64,000 bases of DNA, taken from positions 558,001 to 622,000 of the forward strand of contig NZ_CP033204.1 of assembly GCF_022701295.1 (NCBI RefSeq), given 5' to 3'. The stretch comes from Sphingopyxis sp. YF1. GTDB lineage: Bacteria > Pseudomonadota > Alphaproteobacteria > Sphingomonadales > Sphingomonadaceae. Within the stretch, counting starts at the first letter, position 1; each line of letters starts with the position of its first letter. Made by a program: the position numbers and the translations under genes. The notes under the pieces are model-generated. The model was not told the origin of the DNA. It did not search any database and saw nothing but the letters and a program-made list of their open reading frames with translations. Of this stretch, positions 8,201 through 19,142 are shown in pieces.

Positions 8201-9205
8201 TCAACCCCGCGCGTTCAAGGCCGCTTCGGCCTGTTGCACCAAAGCCGCGATGATATCGGCCACGCGCTCTTCCCCGGTTACCATGCCGACAGATTGCCCT
8301 GCCATTAACGAACCATTCTCTACGTCGCCGTCGATCACCGCGCGGCGCAGCGCGCCGGCCCAATAATGTTCGATCTGCAACTGCGCTTCCATCATATCAA
8401 CGCTGCCGTCATCGAGCAAATTGGCGACTTCGCGCTGCTTGGCGGTGAAGGCCTCGGTCCCGGCGTTTTTCAGCGCCCGTACCGGGATGACCGGCAGGCG
8501 CGCGTCGATCTGGACGCTCGCCACCGCATCGCGCGCCGATGCGCGGATGAAGGCCTTTTTGAAATTCGGGTGCGCGATGCTCTCGGTCGCGCAGACGAAG
8601 CGCGTGCCGAGCTGGACGCCCGACGCGCCCATTTCGAGATAGGCGGCGATCGCCTCGCCGCGGCCGATGCCGCCGGCGACGAAGATCGGCACCTCGTCGG
8701 CCAGCGAGGGCAGGATTTCCTGCGCGAGCACGCTGGTCGACACCGGACCGATATGGCCGCCGGCCTCCATGCCCTCGATCACCAGCGCGTCGACCCCCGA
8801 CCGCACCAGCTTTTTCGCGAGCGCAAGGGTGGGGGCAAAGCAGATCACCTTGGCGCCCGACGCCTTGATCGCCTCGAGGCTGCCCTTGGGGGGCAGGCCG
8901 CCCGCCAGCACGACGTGGCCGACCCCATGCTTTGCGCAGACCGCGATCAGGTCGAACAATTGCGGGTGCATGGTGATCAGGTTGACGCCGAAGTTGCGCG
9001 TCGCGAGCGCCTTGGTCGCCGCGATCTCGGCATCGAGCAGTTCGGGGGTCATCGCGCCGCACGCGATGACGCCGAAACCGCCGGCATTGCTGATCGCGCT
9101 CACCAGGTTCCGTTCCGAAACCCAGCTCATCGCACCGCATAAAATCGCGTAGTCGCTACCCAGAAGCGCGGTTCCGCGCGCCATCAGATCGTTAATTTTC
9201 GTCAT
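8201..9205 (-). CDS. Nitronate monooxygenase / 2-nitropropane dioxygenase-like flavoprotein
   Basis: 334 residues of an FMN-binding TIM barrel. Visible family marks are ILCGAMSWVSERNLVSAISNAGG at the N-terminus (given here as the AMSWVS and SNAGGFG segments), the EGMEAGGHIGP segment near 165-175 and the phosphate-binding VAGGIGRGEAIAAYLEMGA and GVQLGTRF loops. Nitronate monooxygenases oxidise alkyl nitronates such as propionate 3-nitronate; similar proteins include enoyl-ACP reductases of the FabK type, so the exact reaction is open. The start at 9205 is chosen because the upstream extension reaches into the MITE-like element. It ends 33 bases before the lipoprotein start, on the same strand. 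Confidence 0.85.
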   Translation of the reverse strand: MTKINDLMARGTALLGSDYAILCGAMSWVSERNLVSAISNAGGFGVIACGAMTPELLDAEIAATKALATRNFGVNLITMHPQLFDLIAVCAKHGVGHVVLAGGLPPKGSLEAIKASGAKVICFAPTLALAKKLVRSGVDALVIEGMEAGGHIGPVSTSVLAQEILPSLADEVPIFVAGGIGRGEAIAAYLEMGASGVQLGTRFVCATESIAHPNFKKAFIRASARDAVASVQIDARLPVIPVRALKNAGTEAFTAKQREVANLLDDGSVDMMEAQLQIEHYWAGALRRAVIDGDVENGSLMAGQSVGMVTGEERVADIIAALVQQAEAALNARG

Positions 9206-9245
9206 CGTCCGTGCCTTTGCCAGCCCAGCGACTCGGGCGCAATCC

Positions 9246-9515
9246 CTAGGGTCAGGCCCCATTCATTCCGCGTTCGAGGTTTGAAGCGATTTTGTTCGGG
9301 GCGAGGAGAAAAGGTGCAGGAATATGTCGATATTTCAAGGCTTTTCGACGACGCCATGGACAAAATCGATCAAATCCCGAAGGGACGCCGAAATGGCTTC
9401 GATCTCAAGCCTGCGCGGCCTTGCGGGTAGCGATGCTACCCGCTGCGCCCGCACAGGCCCGATATCTTCGCCATTTCGACGCCTCGATCGTGGAATGAAT
9501 GGGGCCTGACCCTAG
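9246..9515. mobile_element. MITE-like element, 270 bp, with 24-bp perfect terminal inverted repeats
   Basis: CTAGGGTCAGGCCCCATTC... at 9246-9269 is repeated exactly and inverted at 9492-9515, and the match goes on imperfectly inward for another nine or ten bases (CG-TCGAGG). The inside has no convincing gene but has a strong internal hairpin, GCGGGTAGC-GAT-GCTACCCGC, near 9423-9443. No target-site duplication is clear. A non-autonomous transposon is the simplest reading; a structured RNA gene or regulatory element is the alternative. It fills most of the gap between the nitronate monooxygenase gene and the yezD-like gene. Confidence 0.6.
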
Positions 9516-9604
9516 CGTCGGATGTCGGCCAAACAGGCGCCGGTGGCGGCCCTTCGCTTTGGCGCGCGAACCCGTCCTTTCGGCGCAGAAAGCAAATCAA
9601 TCAT

Positions 9605-9625
9605 TGTCAACTAAAACAGTTGGCA
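9605..9625. promoter_or_regulatory. Operator-like palindrome upstream of the yezD/TonB-receptor pair
   Basis: TGTCAACT and AGTTGGCA, imperfect inverted copies (7 of 8 match), separated by five bases, 38 bases before the start codon at 9664. Size and position fit a dimeric repressor or activator site. No factor can be named from the sequence. Confidence 0.4.
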
Positions 9626-9663
9626 TATGCTTGAGGCTGAATCGAACCAGGGAAAGGGAATCT

Positions 9664-9834
9664 ATGTCCGCTTCGAACCAACAGGCCCCGGGCCAGCGCG
9701 AGGCCGTGCCGCGCGCCGTGCAGACGGTGCTCGACGCGCTCGAAAAACTGCGCTTCGGCGCGATCCAGCTCACCGTCCACGAGGGGAAGCTGGTGCAGGT
9801 CGATGTGACCGAACGCCACCGCTACCCCAACTGA
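9664..9834 (+). CDS. YezD-family small protein (DUF2292)
   Basis: 56 residues. The C-terminal two thirds, with LEKLRFGAIQLTVHEGKLVQVDVTE in the usual spacing (here LRFGAIQLTVHEGKLVQVD is the core), match the YezD/DUF2292 family. These proteins have no proven function but tend to lie with sulfur-assimilation genes or in front of TonB-dependent receptors. The start codon at 9664 follows AGGGAAAGGGAATCT. The receptor gene begins 99 bases downstream, so the two probably form one unit, and regulation by sulfur supply is a fair guess. Confidence 0.78.
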   Translation: MSASNQQAPGQREAVPRAVQTVLDALEKLRFGAIQLTVHEGKLVQVDVTERHRYPN

Positions 9835-9933
9835 ATCTCAGGCTCCCAAGCCGGGGGAATCTTGTCCCCTCCCGCAAAACTGCCGCAGACCGGACCACCG
9901 GATGTGGCAATTTTCTTGCAACAGGAAATTGCC

Positions 9934-12480
9934 ATGACTGCCAAATATCCTTCCGCCCGCCGGCGCGCGCCGGCGACCGCCATCACCTTGTCCCTGCTCC
10001 TCGCTTTCGCGGCCCAGCCCGCCGCCGCCGATGAAGGCGCCGCGGCCGGAAACGAAGCCGCTGCCGCGGCCGACGACACCGCCACGCAGGTCGAGGGGGG
10101 CAGCTACGGCGGCGAAATCATCGTCACCGCGCGCCGCCGCCAGGAAACCGCGCAGGACGTGCCGATCGCCATTTCGGTCGTCGACGGCGAACAGATCGAC
10201 AATACCGGTGCCTTCAACGTCGGCCGCCTGACCCAGCTCGCGCCGACGCTGCAATTCTATTCGTCGAATCCGCGCAACACCGCGGTCAACATCCGCGGCA
10301 TCGGCGCGCCGTTCGGCCTGACCAACGACGGGATCGAACAGGGCGTCGGCATCTATGTCGACGACGTCTATTATTCGCGCGTCGCCTCCTCGACCTTCGA
10401 CTTCCTCGACGTCGACCAGATCGAAGTGCTGCGCGGGCCGCAGGGCACGCTCTACGGAAAGAACACCACCGCCGGCGCGATCAACATCACGACCAACCAG
10501 CCGACCTTCGATTTCGAAGGCAAGGCCGAGGTCAGCATCGGCAACCTCGACTTCAAGCAGGCCAAGGCGGCGATTTCGGGCCCGCTGTCGGACACGCTCG
10601 CGGCGCGCGTCGCGATTTCGGCGACCAGCCGCCGCGGCACGATCTACAATGTCACCACCGATCGCTGGATCCAGAGCCAGGACAATATCGGTATCCGCGG
10701 CCAATTGCTGTGGCGCCCGACCGAAAATCTCGACGTTACCTTGAGCGGCGACTGGAACCGGCAGGAAGCGGTGTGCTGCGGCTCGGTCTTCGTGCGGACC
10801 GGCGCGACCCAGCGTCCGATCAACCGGCAATATGCGGCGCTCGCGGCGGCGCAGGGCTATGCGGTGCCGAGCACCAATCCCTACGACCGGCTGACCGACC
10901 TCGACGCCAATCTCAACGCGGGCAACGAGATCGGCGGTGCCGCGCTGCGCGTCAAATGGGACATCGGCCCCGGCACGCTGACTTCGATCACCGCCTGGCG
11001 CTACTGGGACTGGCAGCCCGAGAACGACCGCGACTTCACCGGTCTGCCGATCGTCACCAAATCGCAGAATCCTTCGCAGCAGGACCAGTATACGCAGGAA
11101 CTGCGCTACAACTACACCGGCGACCGCTTCGACTTCGTGCTCGGCGGCTTCTATTATTACCAGCGGATCGACACGCAGGGTACCGAATCGCACGGTCCGG
11201 CGTCGAGCCGCTGGACGCTCAATCCGGGCAGCGTCGCCGACGTCCCGCCGGGTTCGACCGGCTGCGGCCCCAGCGCGTCGAACCAGCTCGCCTGCACGCC
11301 CGGGGTGCTCGACGGGCTGACCGCGATCAACACCCAATATCTCAAGAATACCAGCGCCGCGCTGTTCGGCCAGCTCAGCTGGAAGGTCACCGACCAATTC
11401 TCGATCCAGCCCGGCGTGCGGCTGAACTACGACAAGAAGGAAGGATTCTACCAGCGTCTCGTCTTCGCCGGTGACGGCAGCCCGGTGCTGTTCAACCCGC
11501 CCGCGGGGACCAACGCCGCGATCAACACCGCGCGCCTCGGCGTCTTTGCGCCGCAGGAAATCTCGCCGACCTTCAGCGACTGGAACTTCAGCTACGACCT
11601 CACCGCGACCTACAAGGCGACGCCCGACCTGCTGTTCTACGCGACCTATGCCAAGACGTTCAAATCGGGCGGCATCAACCAGAATGGCGTTCCGACCGAC
11701 GCGAGCAACAACCCGATCCTCGCCGCCGGCACCGTAAAGCCCGAATCGGTCAATCATTTCGAGGCCGGGGTGAAGGCTGAATTCTGGGACCGCCGCGCGA
11801 CGCTCAACCTCACCGCCTTCCGCACCGACATCAAAAATTACCAGGCCAATGTGAACAACGGCCAGTTCGGCGTGCTGCGCGGCTATCTCGCGAACGCGGG
11901 CAAGGTGCGCACGCAGGGGATCGAATTCGACGCGTCGATCCGCCCGAGCGAGCGCTTCCGCGCCTATGCCAACGGTGCCTACACCGACGCCAAATATGTG
12001 AAGTTTGTCGACGCGCCGTGCCCGCCCGAACTATCCGGCGGCACTACCGCGGGCGCCGGGCAGACCCCCGGTGCTCCGGGGATCCCGGGCGCGCTCAGCC
12101 CCGCGAACTGCGACATTTCGGGGCAGCGCCTGCCGGGCGTGTCGAAATGGGCCATTTCCTTCGGGGCAGAGGCGAACACCGAAAGCTCGCTGTTCGGCAA
12201 GGATGGCCAATTCTATTTCGGCTACGACGGCAGCTATCGCTCGAACTTCTCGTCGAACCCGTCGCCCTCGGCCTACACCTGGGTGGATGGCTATTCGCTG
12301 TCGAACTTCCGCGCCGGTTTCCGGACCGAGGATGGGCTGGATGTCTTCGCGTGGGTCCGCAACGCGTTCGACCGGAATTATCTCGAACAGCTCAGCGTCG
12401 GGCCGGGCAACACCGGGCTGATCGTCGGCTTGCCGGGCGACCCGCGGACATGGGGCGGCACGATCAAGATCGCCTTCTGA
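9934..12480 (+). CDS. TonB-dependent outer-membrane receptor
   Basis: 848 residues. A signal peptide (TLSLLLAFAAQPAAA, cleavage near 32) is followed by a low-complexity Ala-rich linker, a TonB-box-like segment GEIIVTARRR (about 62-71) and the plug domain (IRGIGAP, QGVGIYVDDVYY, VLRGPQGTLYGKNTTAGAI). The 22-strand barrel follows, with NYLEQLSVG near the end and a C-terminal phenylalanine as expected for BAM recognition. It imports an unknown ligand using the TonB-ExbBD motor. Sphingomonads carry dozens of such receptors. The YezD neighbour suggests a sulfur-containing or sulfate-ester ligand, which is inference. The start at 9934 has AGGA nine bases upstream. Confidence 0.93.
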   Translation: MTAKYPSARRRAPATAITLSLLLAFAAQPAAADEGAAAGNEAAAAADDTATQVEGGSYGGEIIVTARRRQETAQDVPIAISVVDGEQIDNTGAFNVGRLTQLAPTLQFYSSNPRNTAVNIRGIGAPFGLTNDGIEQGVGIYVDDVYYSRVASSTFDFLDVDQIEVLRGPQGTLYGKNTTAGAINITTNQPTFDFEGKAEVSIGNLDFKQAKAAISGPLSDTLAARVAISATSRRGTIYNVTTDRWIQSQDNIGIRGQLLWRPTENLDVTLSGDWNRQEAVCCGSVFVRTGATQRPINRQYAALAAAQGYAVPSTNPYDRLTDLDANLNAGNEIGGAALRVKWDIGPGTLTSITAWRYWDWQPENDRDFTGLPIVTKSQNPSQQDQYTQELRYNYTGDRFDFVLGGFYYYQRIDTQGTESHGPASSRWTLNPGSVADVPPGSTGCGPSASNQLACTPGVLDGLTAINTQYLKNTSAALFGQLSWKVTDQFSIQPGVRLNYDKKEGFYQRLVFAGDGSPVLFNPPAGTNAAINTARLGVFAPQEISPTFSDWNFSYDLTATYKATPDLLFYATYAKTFKSGGINQNGVPTDASNNPILAAGTVKPESVNHFEAGVKAEFWDRRATLNLTAFRTDIKNYQANVNNGQFGVLRGYLANAGKVRTQGIEFDASIRPSERFRAYANGAYTDAKYVKFVDAPCPPELSGGTTAGAGQTPGAPGIPGALSPANCDISGQRLPGVSKWAISFGAEANTESSLFGKDGQFYFGYDGSYRSNFSSNPSPSAYTWVDGYSLSNFRAGFRTEDGLDVFAWVRNAFDRNYLEQLSVGPGNTGLIVGLPGDPRTWGGTIKIAF

Positions 12481-12511
12481 TCGTCGCACCCCCGGGGCTG
12501 TCCCGGACAAG

Positions 12512-12547
12512 AAAAAGGGGCCGTTCCGGCTGGAGCGGCCCCTTTTT
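12512..12547. terminator. Bidirectional rho-independent terminator
   Basis: AAAAAGGGGCCG and CGGCCCCTTTTT are perfect 12-bp inverted arms around a 12-base loop. Both strands end in T runs, so it can serve the TonB receptor (plus) and the Gln-rich small gene (minus), which converge here. Confidence 0.88.
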
Positions 12548-12562
12548 CATGCAGCCTGTCGG

Positions 12563-12703
12563 TCAGCGCTGCTGCGGATTGCCGCGTTCCTGGTCGGGCC
12601 GCTGGCCGCCCTGCTGGCGATCCTGACCGCCCTGCTGCTGCTGCTGTTTGCGGCGCTGTTCTTCGTCGCGTTGCTGCTGCTGGTTGGGGTTCTGGTTTGC
12701 CAC
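12563..12703 (-). CDS. Very small Gln/Arg/Asn-rich protein
   Basis: 46 residues, read from a GTG at 12703 with a strong ribosome site (AGGAGAG) upstream. The product is almost only Gln, Arg, Asn, Asp, Glu and Gly (QNPNQQQQRDEEQRRKQQQQ and so on), with no hydrophobic core, so it should be disordered. Similar short Gln-rich proteins are annotated in sphingomonads without a function. A longer frame from 12778 would add a different, Pro/Arg-rich N-terminus and has no ribosome site. Support comes from the ribosome site and the bidirectional terminator 16 bases after the stop. Confidence 0.6.
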   Translation of the reverse strand: MANQNPNQQQQRDEEQRRKQQQQQGGQDRQQGGQRPDQERGNPQQR

Positions 12704-15257
<2,554 letters not shown>

Positions 15258-15319
15258 CGGGCGGGGCCGGCGCGGGACATGCCCGCACGCCGGTCCTGCC
15301 GAACGGCGACGGGTCGCGG

Positions 15320-15355
15320 CCCGCCCCCGGGAACATGGGCCTGGGGGCGGGTTTT
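15320..15355 (+). terminator. Rho-independent terminator of katG
   Basis: CCCGCCCCC at 15320-15328 pairs with GGGGGCGGG at 15343-15351 and is followed by TTTT. It lies 63 bases after the katG stop and before zwf. Confidence 0.8.
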
Positions 15356-15544
15356 ATGCGCAGGCGGGTACCGTCTCGCGATTGGCCTGCCAGCTTTCCC
15401 CGCGGCACGATACGGCGCCGCGCGCTCTTGCCGCCGCATCATGCCGGCGCCGGGCCGGCCGGCCTGCGCCGCGGCTTACGTATGCGCGTTGCATTCGCGC
15501 CGGTCATCCGCCACGTCTGGTCCCGGATAGCCAAGGGGATGGTC

Positions 15545-17008
15545 GTGAGCGTCAAAGTCGAGACATTGGTGCTGTTCGGGGCGACCGGCGACCTCGCCCA
15601 GCGCATGCTTTTTCCCTCGCTCTACAATCTCCATCTCGACGGGCTGCTCGCACCGGAACTGACGATCGTCGCCTCGGGGCGGTCGCAGATGGACCGCGCT
15701 GCCTGCCACGCGATGGTGCGCGGGGCGCTGGCCGACCATCTTCCGGCCGACCAGATCGACGAGGCGGCCACGGCGCGCTTCCTCGATCGCATCGACTATT
15801 GCCCCGTCGATGCCGGGGCCGGCACGGGGTACGACGATCTCGCGGCGATGCTCGGCGACCGGCTCGGCCGCCCGATCGGCGCCTATCTCTCGACGCCGCC
15901 GTCGATGTTCGGACCGATCGCGCAGGGGCTCAAGCGTGCGGGTATCGCTTGCGCCGAATGCCGGATCGCGATGGAAAAGCCGATCGGCCACGACCTTGCC
16001 TCGTCGCGCGAGGTCAATGCCGAGGTCGGCGACGCCTTCGCCGAAGAGCATGTGTTCCGCATCGACCATTATCTGGGCAAGGAAACGGTCCAGAACCTGC
16101 TCGCGCTGCGCTTCGCCAACATGCTGTTCGAACCCTTGTGGAACGCGCAGGCGATCGATCATGTCCAGATCACCGTCGCCGAGACCGTCGGGCTCGAAGG
16201 CCGCGTGTCCTATTATGACGGCGTCGGCGCCTTGAAGGACATGGTCCAGAACCACATGCTCCAGCTGCTCGCGATCATCGCGATGGAGCCGCCCGCGAGC
16301 GTGAGCGCGACCGCGGTGCGCGACGAAAAGGTCAAGCTGCTGCGCTCCTTGCGCAAGCTCGGTGCCGAGGACATCAAGGCGCACAGCGTCAAGGGCCAGT
16401 ACGGCAGCGGCGCGGTGAACGGCGCCGCGGTCGCGGGCTATGCCGACGAACTCGGCCACCCGTCGAACACCGAGACCTTCGTCGCGATCAAGGCGCATAT
16501 CGACAATTGGCGCTGGAAGGGGGTGCCCTTCTACCTGCGCACCGGCAAGCGCATGCCGCAGCGCAAGTCGGAGGTGCTGATCCAGTTCAAGCCCGTGCCG
16601 CACAATATCTTCGCGGGCGTCGGCGCGGGCAGGCTCGATGCGAACAGCATGATCATCAACCTCCAGCCCGAAGAGAATATCCGGGTCAAGGTGATGGCGA
16701 AGCAGCCGGGGCTCGACCGCGACGGGGTGAAGCTCAAGGAGGTGACGATGGACGTCTCGCTCTCGCACAGCTTCGCCGGCGAGCGCCGCCGCATCGCTTA
16801 CGAGCGCCTGTTGCTCGACTTTATCGAGGGCGACCAGACTTTGTTCGTGCGCCGCGACGAGGTCGAGGCGCAGTGGCAGTGGATCGACTCGATCCGCGAC
16901 GCCTGGGCCGCGGTCGACATGGCATCGCAGACCTACACCGCGGGAAGCTGGGGGCCGTCGAGCGCGATTGCGCTGATCGAGCGCGACGGGGCGAGCTGGC
17001 ATGATTGA
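15545..17008 (+). CDS. zwf: Glucose-6-phosphate 1-dehydrogenase
   Basis: 487 residues, the usual size. It oxidises glucose-6-phosphate to 6-phosphogluconolactone, the entry to the Entner-Doudoroff pathway. The nucleotide-binding GATGDLAQR loop is near 11-19, the EKPIGHDL segment is present, and the active-site RIDHYLGKETVQN motif is near 173-185. The GTG at 15545 is preferred because AAGGGG lies six bases upstream and the protein then starts like other Zwf proteins; an ATG at 15539 adds two residues. Followed by edd and eda, each preceded by a family-B palindrome. Confidence 0.95.
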   Translation: MSVKVETLVLFGATGDLAQRMLFPSLYNLHLDGLLAPELTIVASGRSQMDRAACHAMVRGALADHLPADQIDEAATARFLDRIDYCPVDAGAGTGYDDLAAMLGDRLGRPIGAYLSTPPSMFGPIAQGLKRAGIACAECRIAMEKPIGHDLASSREVNAEVGDAFAEEHVFRIDHYLGKETVQNLLALRFANMLFEPLWNAQAIDHVQITVAETVGLEGRVSYYDGVGALKDMVQNHMLQLLAIIAMEPPASVSATAVRDEKVKLLRSLRKLGAEDIKAHSVKGQYGSGAVNGAAVAGYADELGHPSNTETFVAIKAHIDNWRWKGVPFYLRTGKRMPQRKSEVLIQFKPVPHNIFAGVGAGRLDANSMIINLQPEENIRVKVMAKQPGLDRDGVKLKEVTMDVSLSHSFAGERRRIAYERLLLDFIEGDQTLFVRRDEVEAQWQWIDSIRDAWAAVDMASQTYTAGSWGPSSAIALIERDGASWHD

Positions 17009-17030
17009 AAAGTCATCCCGAAACAAAACT

Positions 17031-17118
17031 CCGCTCGCCCTGAGCCTGTCGAAGGGCCGTCCTTTCCTTCGGGCGTCGCAAGGAAGAACCGTCCTTCGAC
17101 AAGCTCAGGACAAACGGT
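17031..17118. repeat. Family-B palindrome between zwf and edd
   Basis: Arms CCCTGAGCCTGTCGAAGG and CCTTCGACAAGCTCAGGAC. In RNA this would form a long stem between two operon genes and might act in attenuation or mRNA stability. Confidence 0.8.
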
Positions 17119-17126
17119 TTTGATTT

Positions 17127-19037
17127 ATGACTGACCTCCACCCCACCATCGCCGCCGTCACCGACCGGATCATCGCCCGCAGCGCGCCGCGCCGCGCCGC
17201 CTATCTGGGCCTCATGGAGCGCCAGCGCGCGGCGGGCACCAATCGCGGCAACCTGTCGTGCGGCAATCTCGCGCACGGTTTCGCCGCATCGGGCGAGGAC
17301 AAGCCCGCGATCCGCGCCGGCGCGACGATGAACATCGGCATCGTCACCGCCTACAACGACATGCTCTCGGCGCATCAACCCTATGGCCGCTATCCCGAGC
17401 AGATCAAGCTGTTCGCGCGCGAGGCCGGCGCCACGGCGCAGGTCGCGGGGGGCGTGCCCGCGATGTGCGACGGCGTGACGCAGGGGCAGGCGGGCATGGA
17501 CCTGTCGCTGTTCAGCCGCGACACTATCGCACAGGGCACCGCGATCGCGCTCAGCCACGCGATGTTCGAGGGCGCGCTCCTGCTCGGCATCTGCGACAAG
17601 ATCGTCCCCGGCCTGCTCATCGGCGCGCTGCGTTTCGGTCACCTGCCGACGATCCTCGTTCCCGCCGGGCCGATGCCCTCGGGACTCGCGAACAAGGAAA
17701 AGCAGCGCGTCCGCCAGCTCTATGCGGAAGGCAAGGCGAGCCGCGACGAGCTGCTCGAGGCCGAGGCCGCTTCCTATCACGGCGCGGGGACCTGCACCTT
17801 CTACGGCACCGCGAACAGCAACCAGATGATGATGGAACTGATGGGGCTGCACATCCCCGGCAGCGCCTTCGTCAATCCGGGTACGAAGCTCCGCCAGGAA
17901 TTGACGCGCGCCGCGACGCACCGGCTCGCGCGGATCGGCTGGGACGGCGACGATTATCGCCCGCTGGCGCGCTGCATCGACGAAAAGGCGATCGTCAACG
18001 CGTGCATCGGCCTGCTCGCGACCGGCGGTTCGACCAACCATGCGATCCACCTGCCCGCGATTGCGCGCGCGGCGGGGATCGTCATCGACTGGCAGGACTT
18101 CGACGAACTGAGCCACGTCGTGCCGCTGCTCGCGCGCGTCTATCCGAACGGCGCGGGCGACGTGAACCACTTCCACGCTGCCGGCGGCATCGGTTTCGTC
18201 GTGCGCGAACTGCTCGCGGCCGGGCTGCTTCACGGGGACATACTCACCGTCGGCGGGACGATGGCCGATTATGGCTATGAGCCGGTCCTTGAAGATGTGA
18301 TCCCCGGCGAAAGCCGGGGCCCGGTTGCAACGTCCGACGATGGATCCCGGCTTTCGCCGGGGATCACGTCGCTCGCATGGCGGCCCGCCCCCGAATTCTC
18401 GCGCGACGACACGATGCTGCGCCCCGTCGCGGCGCCCTTCTCGCCCGACGGCGGCATGCGGCTGCTCGCGGGCAATCTCGGCCGCGCGATCATCAAGACC
18501 AGCGCGGTCGCCGAGGATCGCTGGACGATCGAGGCGCCGTGCCGGATCTTCGACGACCAGGACCAGGTGCTCGCTGCCTTCAAGGCGGGCGAACTCGAAC
18601 GCGACGTGATCGTCGTCGTGCGCTTTCAGGGGCCGCGCGCCAACGGCATGCCCGAACTCCACAAGCTCACCCCCGCGCTCGGCGTGCTCCAGGACCGCGG
18701 CTTCCGCGTCGCGCTGCTCACCGACGGCCGCATGTCGGGCGCCAGCGGCAAGGTGCCCGCGGTGATCCACCTGTCGCCCGAGGCGCTGCCCGGCGCGGAC
18801 GGGGTGAGCGGCCCGCTCGCCCTGCTTGCCGACGGCGACGTCGTCCGCGTCTGTGCGGTGAAGGGCGAGGTGCTGGCGCTGGTCGATCCGGTGATCTGGT
18901 CGGCCCGCAGCCCCGCCGCGCCGCCGCCGCCCGCGCTCGGCGTCGGCCGCGAACTCTTCGCACTGTTCCGTCACCACGCCGACGAAGCCGAAAAGGGCGG
19001 TTCGGCGATGCTCGCGGCGATGGAAACGGTCATCTAA
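17127..19037 (+). CDS. edd: Phosphogluconate dehydratase with a palindromic repeat inserted in frame
   Basis: 636 residues, some 28 more than the usual 600-610. It dehydrates 6-phosphogluconate to KDPG in the Entner-Doudoroff pathway and belongs to the IlvD/Edd [4Fe-4S] family. Visible family marks are [48 protein letters not shown] and the late [13 protein letters not shown] segment. The extra length lies after YGYEPVLED: positions 18297-18367 are a family-A palindrome read as VIPGESRGP...[10 protein letters not shown], residues 391-414, just before the conserved [17 protein letters not shown] segment. The frame stays open and all family motifs are intact, so the enzyme is probably active with a surface loop extension. 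Confidence 0.95.
   Translation: MTDLHPTIAAVTDRIIARSAPRRAAYLGLMERQRAAGTNRGNLSCGNLAHGFAASGEDKPAIRAGATMNIGIVTAYNDMLSAHQPYGRYPEQIKLFAREAGATAQVAGGVPAMCDGVTQGQAGMDLSLFSRDTIAQGTAIALSHAMFEGALLLGICDKIVPGLLIGALRFGHLPTILVPAGPMPSGLANKEKQRVRQLYAEGKASRDELLEAEAASYHGAGTCTFYGTANSNQMMMELMGLHIPGSAFVNPGTKLRQELTRAATHRLARIGWDGDDYRPLARCIDEKAIVNACIGLLATGGSTNHAIHLPAIARAAGIVIDWQDFDELSHVVPLLARVYPNGAGDVNHFHAAGGIGFVVRELLAAGLLHGDILTVGGTMADYGYEPVLEDVIPGESRGPVATSDDGSRLSPGITSLAWRPAPEFSRDDTMLRPVAAPFSPDGGMRLLAGNLGRAIIKTSAVAEDRWTIEAPCRIFDDQDQVLAAFKAGELERDVIVVVRFQGPRANGMPELHKLTPALGVLQDRGFRVALLTDGRMSGASGKVPAVIHLSPEALPGADGVSGPLALLADGDVVRVCAVKGEVLALVDPVIWSARSPAAPPPPALGVGRELFALFRHHADEAEKGGSAMLAAMETVI
18297..18367. repeat. Family-A palindrome inside the edd coding sequence
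   Basis: Perfect 22-bp arms at 18297-18318 (GTGATCCCCGGCGAAAGC...) and 18346-18367 (...GCTTTCGCCGGGGATCAC) with a 27-base loop. It is the same family as the intergenic units at 373 and 31429, but here all three codon positions read through without a stop. Confidence 0.92.
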
Positions 19038-19045
19038 ATCCAAAG

Positions 19046-19134
19046 CCCGTTTGTCCTGAGCTTGTCGAAGGACCGCTCTTCCTTTTCAACGGGTCAAAGA
19101 AAGAACAGCCCTTCGACAAGCTCAGGGCGAACGG
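19046..19134. repeat. Family-B palindrome between edd and eda
   Basis: Ends CCCGTTTGTCCTGAGCTTG and CAAGCTCAGGGCGAACGG are inverted. The right end stops eight bases before the eda start codon. Confidence 0.8.
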
Positions 19135-19142
19135 AGTAGAAA

